A stretch of DNA of 11,469 nt from the NCBI GenBank assembly GCA_964516295.1, contig CAZEYT010000087.1, positions 1-11,469 of the forward strand. The letters run 5' to 3'. A program made the position numbers and the translations under genes. Positions 1 through 5,074 of the stretch are shown piece by piece; within the stretch, counting starts at the first letter, position 1, and every line of letters starts with the position of its first letter. The notes beneath the pieces are model-generated. The model ran no database searches. It was not told the DNA's origin and saw only the letters and a list, made by a program, of their open reading frames with translations. The stretch is from CAZEYT01 sp964516295. Lineage in GTDB: Bacteria; Verrucomicrobiota; Verrucomicrobiia; Chthoniobacterales; Terrimicrobiaceae.

Positions 1-14
1 ACCAAGACCAAAGA

Positions 15-1181
15 ATGATCGACGCCGTCATCCAAGGGTTCGGTGGGTTGCTGGAGGGCACCCGATTTTTGCTCGATCAGGGCGGACCCAACGTCATCAT
101 GATCGCCGTGGCCGGGGTGATGTTCTGGCTGGCCATCGTCCGTGGCGTCGAGCCGCTCCTTCTCCTGCCCATCGCTTTCGGCTGCCTGTTGGTGAATCTC
201 CCGCTCAGCGGACTCATGGAGCCGGGCGGCGTTCTGAAGACGCTCTATGACTTCGGCATCGGGAACGAGCTTTTTCCCCTGCTGATCTTTGTCGGAATCG
301 GATCGATGACCGACTTTACGCCGCTCCTTGCGAATCCCCGCCTGTTGCTCTTCGGAGCCGCCGGGCAGCTTGGAATCTTTCTTACCCTGCTCATCGCGCT
401 TGGCCTCGGTTTCTCCAAAGAAGAGGCGGTGGCTGTCGCGTCCATCGGTGCGTGTGACGGCCCGACCGTGATTTATGTTTCCAACCTTTTCGCCGGGATG
501 GATCGCATTCCGACAGCCATGGTCGGAGCTCTCGCCGTGGCGGCCTATTCTTACATGGCGCTTGTTCCGGTGATTCAACCGCCCATTATGCGGCTGCTCA
601 CAACAAAAAAAGAACGGGAGGTGAAGATGCCCAGTCCGAAGGGCAAGGTCTCCCGCGCAGCGCTCATCGCATTCCCGTTGGTGGTCACGGCCGTCACAGG
701 GATCATCGCCCCGCAGGGTCTTCCGTTGATGGGCATGATCATGCTGGGAAATTTTATGAAAGTTTCCGGAGTTGTCCCCCGGCTGGTGCAGGCGAGTGAG
801 AACGAGATTCCGAATATCGCCACGCTTTTCCTCGGGTTGGCCATCGGAGGCACGATGGCCGGACCCCAGTTTCTCACGCGCGAGACATTGCTTGTCTTCG
901 GGCTCGGCTTGATGGCCATTGTTCTCGACACGGTCGGGGGCGTGCTTCTTGGCAAAGTCTGGTATTGGCTTTCCGGTGGCAAAGTCAATCCGCTCGTCGG
1001 CGCAGCCGGCATCTCGGCGTATCCGATGGCGGCGCGCCTGGTTCAGACCGAGGGACACCGATGGAACAAGCACAACTACCTGCTCATGCACGCCATGGCC
1101 GCCAACACCGGCGGACAGATCGGCTCGGTGATGGCCGCGGCAATCATGCTCTCGGTATTGAAAGGACTCGGCATCCTGTGA
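15..1181 (+). CDS. Sodium ion-translocating decarboxylase, beta subunit (OadB/MmdB/GcdB family)
   Basis: This is the integral-membrane subunit of a biotin-dependent Na+ pump. In this family it decarboxylates the carboxybiotin on the carrier and couples that to Na+ export. The 388-residue product is hydrophobic throughout, with about ten membrane segments. Family signatures are visible: GIGSMTDF (94-101), IGACDGPTVIYVSN (144-157) with the Na+-site Asp148, NPLVGAAGISAYPMAAR (325-341), and AANTGGQIGS (362-371). Asn325, Ser334 and Arg341 keep the spacing of the essential Asn373, Ser382 and Arg389 of Klebsiella OadB. The ATG at 15 has no Shine-Dalgarno; the bases before it are A/C-rich. birA follows with a 4-base overlap and a CoA-transferase comes next. 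That context favours methylmalonyl-CoA decarboxylase over oxaloacetate or glutaconyl-CoA decarboxylase, but the beta subunit alone cannot decide. The alpha and biotin-carrier subunits are not in the window. Confidence 0.95.
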   Translation: MIDAVIQGFGGLLEGTRFLLDQGGPNVIMIAVAGVMFWLAIVRGVEPLLLLPIAFGCLLVNLPLSGLMEPGGVLKTLYDFGIGNELFPLLIFVGIGSMTDFTPLLANPRLLLFGAAGQLGIFLTLLIALGLGFSKEEAVAVASIGACDGPTVIYVSNLFAGMDRIPTAMVGALAVAAYSYMALVPVIQPPIMRLLTTKKEREVKMPSPKGKVSRAALIAFPLVVTAVTGIIAPQGLPLMGMIMLGNFMKVSGVVPRLVQASENEIPNIATLFLGLAIGGTMAGPQFLTRETLLVFGLGLMAIVLDTVGGVLLGKVWYWLSGGKVNPLVGAAGISAYPMAARLVQTEGHRWNKHNYLLMHAMAANTGGQIGSVMAAAIMLSVLKGLGIL

Positions 1182-1933
1182 GCGAACACCTCGAACTCAT
1201 CAACTCCGTCGGTGCCGCGGGTTGGCGGCTTTTTGTTTGTCCGGAGACGCGCTCGACCAACGACGTCGCCCGTACCCTGCATCCATGGAACGCCGTTCGC
1301 GCCGAGGCGCAAACATCCGGTCGGGGGAGATTTGGGCGTGCCTTTGTCTCGAATCCCGGAGGCCTTTGGATTTCAGCGGTCCTGCCGGCGGAGGGCGGAA
1401 CAGCGACCTGGTCGGGGTTTTCTCTCATGGTCGGCTGTCATCTCATCCGCATGCTTGAACGTCGGCACGTTCCCGGCATTCGCCTCCGCTGGCCGAATGA
1501 TCTCATGGCCGGACGCCGCAAACTCGGTGGTCTCCTCATTGAGCAAGCCTCGGCGGAGTCGCTCATCGTCGGCTTCGGGATGAATGTCCGCAACGAGCCC
1601 TGGAAGACCGACCCGGAACTCGCCTCGATTGCCACCAGTCTGGCTCGCGAGCTTCCGAGTGCTCCCTCGCTCGATGAGGTCACTGTGGAAACGCTCGATG
1701 CTCTGGCCGATGCCCACGCCGAGATGCTCTCCGGCGGAATGACCGCCGCGATTCGCGAGCTCAACCGTCGCTGGGAAGAACCGGTGCCGGTCGAGATCCT
1801 GTGTCCCGATGTGCGTCGAATTCGCGGACTGTTTCTGGGACTTGACCCGGCCGGACACCTTCGACTTCGTGACGCCGAACGGGAATTCCTTGTCGAACAT
1901 CAAAGTGTGGAACGACTCACCGAGCTAATCTAA
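1178..1933 (+). CDS. birA: Biotin--[biotin carboxyl-carrier protein] ligase, class I (no HTH domain)
   Basis: The enzyme activates biotin with ATP to biotinyl-5'-AMP and transfers it to the lysine of a biotin carrier domain, in the cytoplasm. The start chosen is GTG at 1178, which overlaps the preceding TGA as GTGA. An AAAGGA at 1161-1166 could serve as a ribosome site. The frame stays open upstream to 965, but that part only shadows the decarboxylase gene. From the GTG the product is 251 residues. Visible motifs are STND (26-29), the biotinyl-AMP loop GRGRFGR (48-54), RWPND (104-108) and KLGGLLIE (115-122). A small C-terminal domain follows from about residue 200. No N-terminal winged-helix DNA-binding domain is present, so it should be an enzyme only and not a repressor of biotin synthesis. 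Translational coupling to the beta subunit suggests that it serves the biotin carrier of this decarboxylase. Confidence 0.93.
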   Translation: MSEHLELINSVGAAGWRLFVCPETRSTNDVARTLHPWNAVRAEAQTSGRGRFGRAFVSNPGGLWISAVLPAEGGTATWSGFSLMVGCHLIRMLERRHVPGIRLRWPNDLMAGRRKLGGLLIEQASAESLIVGFGMNVRNEPWKTDPELASIATSLARELPSAPSLDEVTVETLDALADAHAEMLSGGMTAAIRELNRRWEEPVPVEILCPDVRRIRGLFLGLDPAGHLRLRDAEREFLVEHQSVERLTELI

Positions 1934-1975
1934 GAATCCAACTTCCAAAAAAGAAAACCAAACGAACAACATCCC
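1934..1975 (+). other. A/C-rich leader between birA and the CoA-transferase gene
   Basis: These 42 bases between the birA stop and the next ATG contain only three G residues and are rich in A and C. No Shine-Dalgarno-like purine run lies at the usual distance from the ATG at 1976, and no hairpin is apparent. It looks like an unstructured leader for SD-independent initiation, for example one bound by ribosomal protein S1. I see no convincing -35/-10 pair, so the downstream gene is probably co-transcribed with birA, although a separate promoter inside birA cannot be excluded. Confidence 0.45.
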
Positions 1976-3481
1976 ATGGCACTGAGCGAAAAATTCATGA
2001 CGGCTGATCAGGCAGCCGCATTGATCCAACACAAAGACACAATCGGCTTCAGCGGTTTCACTCCGGCCGGCGCGGCGAAGGCCATTCCGACGGCTCTGGC
2101 CAAGCGCGCCATCGCCGAACATGAGGTCGGCAATCCGCTTCAGATCGGCGTGGTCACTGGAGCGTCCACCGGTCAGTCCCTGGATGGTGAGCTTGCGCTC
2201 GCCGAAGCCATCTCTTGGCGGACGCCTTATCAGTCGAACAAAGACCTCCGCGCCGCCATCAATGCGGGAAAGACGCGTTTTTTCGATATGCACCTCTCGA
2301 CCCTTCCGCAGCAGATTCGCTATGGATTCCTTGGAAAGTTCCAATGGGCCGTCGTCGAAGCCTGTGACGTTACGGAGAATGGTGAAATCGTTCCCACCAC
2401 GTCAGTCGGAGCCTCGCCCACCTTTTGCACCACGGCGGACAAGGTTCTCATCGAATTGAACCGCTATCATCCGGCGGGACTCCGTGGGTTGCACGATATC
2501 TACGAACCCAAAGACCCTCCGCACCGCGATCCGCTTCCGCTCCAGGATTGCTCTTCCCGAATCGGGACGCCGTTTATCAAAGTCGATCCCTCAAAAATCG
2601 CCGGAATCGTCGAAACAAACCTCCCCGATGAAGTGGCTCCCTTCGACCCGTCCGATGAAACCACTCAGAAAATCGGGCAAAATGTCGCCGAATTCCTCGC
2701 GGCGGAGCTGCATGCGGGTCGCATCCCGGCGGAGTTTCTCCCGTTGCAATCCGGCGTCGGAAACATCGCCAATGCGGTCCTGGCCGCTTTGGGCGATCAT
2801 CCGGACATTCCGCCGTTTGAGATGTTCTCCGAGGTGATTCAAGACTCGGTGATCGCGCTGATCAAAAAGGGAAAATGCAAGTTTGTCACCGGGACCTCGC
2901 TCACCGTGAGCCCGGCGGTCCTGCAAGAGATCTACAGCGATCTGGAATTTTACAAAAAACACATCTGTCTGCGTCCGCAGGAGATTACGAACAACCCCGA
3001 AATGGTGCGTCGTCTCGGCATCATCACGATCAACACCGCGATCGAAGTTGACCTCTCGGGCAATGTGAATTCCACCCACGTGATGGGATCGAGCATGATG
3101 AATGGAATCGGTGGCTCGGGCGACTTTACCCGAAACGGCTACATTTCCATCTTCACCTGTCCGTCGCTCGCCAAGGGAGGAAAAATCACCCCGATCGTGC
3201 CGCTGGTCAGCCACATGGATCACAGCGAGCATTCGGTGCAGGTGGTGGTGACCGAAAACGGAATCGCCGACCTGCGCTGCAAGACGCCCCATGAGCGGGC
3301 TCGTCTGATCGTGGACAAGTGCGCCCACCCGGATTTCCGCAGCGAGTTGCACGGGTATTTTGACAGTGTCACGAAAGGTCAGACACCGGCGACGTTGAGC
3401 GCCGCGTTTGCCATGCACGTCAAATTCCTCGAGACCGGCGACATGCGGGGTGTCGACTGGAAGGCCGCCGGTCTCCCCTGA
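1976..3481 (+). CDS. scpC: Propionyl-CoA:succinate CoA-transferase (ScpC/AarC/Cat1 family, acetyl-CoA hydrolase/transferase fold)
   Basis: This cytoplasmic enzyme moves CoA between short acyl groups through a glutamyl-CoA thioester. The 501-residue product has the full family length. It begins with an AAALIQHKDTIGFSGFTPAG block (13-32) very like E. coli ScpC as I recall it. It contains PAEFLPLQSGVGNIANAV (251-268), the catalytic-glutamate motif SEVIQD with Glu286 (equivalent to Glu294 of AarC), NSTHV (365-369), the glycine loop GIGGSGDF (377-384) and HSEHSVQVVVTENGIADLR (417-435). Homologues use propionyl-CoA/succinate (ScpC) or succinyl-CoA/acetate (AarC), and sequence alone does not separate these well. 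The neighbouring Na+ decarboxylase favours the propionate role: regenerating succinyl-CoA while releasing propionate. The gene symbol depends on that inference. The ATG at 1976 is preceded by an A/C-rich leader without Shine-Dalgarno, and its TGA lies inside a terminator-like hairpin. Confidence 0.9.
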   Translation: MALSEKFMTADQAAALIQHKDTIGFSGFTPAGAAKAIPTALAKRAIAEHEVGNPLQIGVVTGASTGQSLDGELALAEAISWRTPYQSNKDLRAAINAGKTRFFDMHLSTLPQQIRYGFLGKFQWAVVEACDVTENGEIVPTTSVGASPTFCTTADKVLIELNRYHPAGLRGLHDIYEPKDPPHRDPLPLQDCSSRIGTPFIKVDPSKIAGIVETNLPDEVAPFDPSDETTQKIGQNVAEFLAAELHAGRIPAEFLPLQSGVGNIANAVLAALGDHPDIPPFEMFSEVIQDSVIALIKKGKCKFVTGTSLTVSPAVLQEIYSDLEFYKKHICLRPQEITNNPEMVRRLGIITINTAIEVDLSGNVNSTHVMGSSMMNGIGGSGDFTRNGYISIFTCPSLAKGGKITPIVPLVSHMDHSEHSVQVVVTENGIADLRCKTPHERARLIVDKCAHPDFRSELHGYFDSVTKGQTPATLSAAFAMHVKFLETGDMRGVDWKAAGLP

Positions 3482-3495
3482 CCGGACTATTTTTT
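3468..3495 (+). terminator. Intrinsic terminator of the + strand operon, overlapping the stop codon
   Basis: CCGGTC (3468-3473) and GACCGG (3480-3485) form a perfect 6-bp stem around the 6-base loop TCCCCT. After a 4-base spacer, six T residues follow at 3490-3495. The TGA of the CoA-transferase (3479-3481) lies within the loop and stem. In + orientation this has the layout of a rho-independent terminator, though the stem is short and the T-run is offset. On the - strand the hairpin is not followed by T residues, so it should not stop the opposing operon. The T-run also encodes the C-terminal Lys-Lys of the convergent PPIase gene. Confidence 0.6.
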
Positions 3496-4365
3496 CAGCA
3501 GCTGGCCGAGTGCGAGCTCGTCGAGGGCGACAGGATTCTGCTGCTGAAGACGGGCGAGGTAGGCTTCGCGGTTGAGACGCTCGCGGTCGGCACGCAGGGC
3601 GGCGGCGAGGCGCTCGCGAACCTCATCGAGCGTGGCGGTATGGGCGTCTTTGACCTCGAGAACCCGGACAATGTACCAGCCGTCGGCGAGGCGAATCGGT
3701 TCACTGGTCCCACCTTTCGGAAGCGCGGCTACTTTGCTGCGGATCTCGGGTTGAAGTTGGGCTTCGGCGAGCCAGCCGACTTCTCCACCGCGCGACGCGC
3801 TTTCGCGTTCCTCGCTGGAGTCACGGGCAATCGCGGCGAAGTCTGCTCCGGACGCTCTCAGGGCCTTCGCGACGCCGTCGATCTTGGCTTTCGCCTTTTC
3901 CTCGGCGGCTTTGTCTCCCTGCGGGGCGGCGACGAAAATTTGAGCGACACGGAATTGCTTGGGAACCAGCAACTCCTCTTTACGAGCTTCATACATCGCT
4001 TTGATTTCCTCTTCGCTGGGATAGGTGTCCGGGACCTTCGCGATGGACTGGAGGTAAGTCTCGGCGATGGCCGTTTGGCGGAGGCGTTCGAGCTGTTCAA
4101 CGACTTCGGGGTTCTTTTCCCACCCGGCTCCAAGGGCTTCTTTGAAGAGCAGCTGTTGGAGAATCAGGGTGCGTACGGTGCGGCTGAGAAGGGAGGGGTC
4201 GTTGGCGAGTGCTTCACGCTCCGCCGAGCCAAGACCTGCGAGAATCGGTTGGATGTCCTTGACTTTGACTTCTGTGGTTCCGACGCGCGCGATAACGGAA
4301 TTGTCCTGCGCGATGGCCGGGAAGCTGAGCGATGCGATGGCAATAAGGATGGATGGGTACTTCAT
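3487..4365 (-). CDS. Periplasmic peptidyl-prolyl cis-trans isomerase, parvulin (PpiC/SurA-like) type
   Basis: The predicted role is to chaperone and isomerise proline peptide bonds in outer-membrane or periplasmic proteins. The 292-residue product starts with a signal peptide, with likely cleavage after AIA at residue 19. A helical SurA_N-like chaperone segment follows (about 22-112). A single parvulin domain covers about 134-238: the conserved QFRVAQIFV strand (137-145), DFAAIARDSS (175-184), the GGEVGW motif (193-198) and GWYIVRVLEV near its end (229-238). A charged, probably helical tail follows (about 245-292). The ATG at 4365 lies 12 bases after the stop of the coiled-coil gene, without Shine-Dalgarno. 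It is the last gene of the right-hand operon. Its place behind two outer-membrane barrels (porin and TpsB-like) suggests that it helps fold them. With one parvulin domain it is closer to PpiC/PrsA-type proteins than to two-domain SurA. Confidence 0.9.
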   Translation of the reverse strand: MKYPSILIAIASLSFPAIAQDNSVIARVGTTEVKVKDIQPILAGLGSAEREALANDPSLLSRTVRTLILQQLLFKEALGAGWEKNPEVVEQLERLRQTAIAETYLQSIAKVPDTYPSEEEIKAMYEARKEELLVPKQFRVAQIFVAAPQGDKAAEEKAKAKIDGVAKALRASGADFAAIARDSSEERESASRGGEVGWLAEAQLQPEIRSKVAALPKGGTSEPIRLADGWYIVRVLEVKDAHTATLDEVRERLAAALRADRERLNREAYLARLQQQNPVALDELALGQLLKK

Positions 4366-4377
4366 GGGATAAACTGA

Positions 4378-5070
4378 TTACGTATTCGGCTTCGGTGTGG
4401 GGCTCGCGGCGGCGGAGACCGGTCCGGTGGGATTCGTTTCCTGCACCGGGCGAATGCGGGCATCCCGGAGCTTGTCTGTTTGCTCTTGGATTACATTCTG
4501 AAACTTCACCCGTGTCGCGGCTACAAACGGCTCTCTTGCGAGAACGGCATCGCCAAGACCGAACTGTTTGTATCGCTCGAGGGTCTCCATGCCGACTTTG
4601 AACATTTCGATGTTGCGGAACTGCTGGTCTTCCACGATGCGCTCCAGTTGGGTGACCCGTGCCGCAAGTTTGGCCCGCTCACTTTCCTTTTTCGCCGCCA
4701 AGGCCGTTGCGCCGCCGTAGGACTTCTTCCAGTTTTCCACCAGGGACTGGAGCGACAGAATCACCGTTCCGCGTTCCTCCAACTTCGTGTTCAGTTCGGC
4801 GATCATGTTGGCCGAGACATTGCGTTCGTTAATCAACTCTTTGCTGAGACTTTCATTCTTGGCGGTGAGATCTTTCACCTGTGTCTCCGCGGCGATCTGT
4901 GCGGCTTGGGCGGCGGCGACTTCTCCCTGCGCGCTTCGAAGTTTGAGCATGGTATCGCGGAGTGCCTCGCGGAGTTTCGTTTCCACATCGCTTTCTTCCT
5001 CCGCAAAGACCGGCGTGCTGCAGAGTGCGACGAGAAGCAGAAGGTGATGGAGCCTCGGGGACAGTTTCAT
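4378..5070 (-). CDS. Periplasmic coiled-coil protein of a TonB operon, function unknown
   Basis: The start taken is ATG at 5070, which gives a clean signal peptide (1-23, cleavage after VFA) and lies 4 bases after the porin stop. The frame is open 9 codons further up, but that would overlap the porin gene and spoil the signal peptide. The 230-residue product has a charged, Ala/Glu/Lys-rich helix from about 27 to 152 with heptad-like spacing, probably a coiled coil. It then has a more distinctive segment (about 155-205) containing LERYKQFGLGD and AREPFVAATRVKFQN, and a Pro/Thr-rich tail (213-230). I cannot assign a named domain. The layout recalls small coiled-coil proteins found with TonB systems (such as DUF3450 proteins), but I do not claim homology. 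Its position between porin and PPIase points to a periplasmic scaffold or adaptor for the motor-barrel system. Confidence 0.82.
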   Translation of the reverse strand: MKLSPRLHHLLLLVALCSTPVFAEEESDVETKLREALRDTMLKLRSAQGEVAAAQAAQIAAETQVKDLTAKNESLSKELINERNVSANMIAELNTKLEERGTVILSLQSLVENWKKSYGGATALAAKKESERAKLAARVTQLERIVEDQQFRNIEMFKVGMETLERYKQFGLGDAVLAREPFVAATRVKFQNVIQEQTDKLRDARIRPVQETNPTGPVSAAASPTPKPNT

Positions 5071-5074
5071 AAGC

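Noticed and set aside
965..1177. Upstream extension of the birA frame
   Set aside because: It lies inside the decarboxylase gene and encodes an Arg/His-rich sequence with no similarity to biotin ligases. The GTG at 1178 with a GTGA overlap gives the normal length.
1934..1975. Possible riboswitch or promoter before the CoA-transferase gene
   Set aside because: It has only 42 A/C-rich bases, no stem-forming complementarity and no recognisable -35/-10 pair.
2591..3418. Open frame of 275 codons on the - strand
   Set aside because: It is antisense to the well-supported CoA-transferase and has no recognisable domain.
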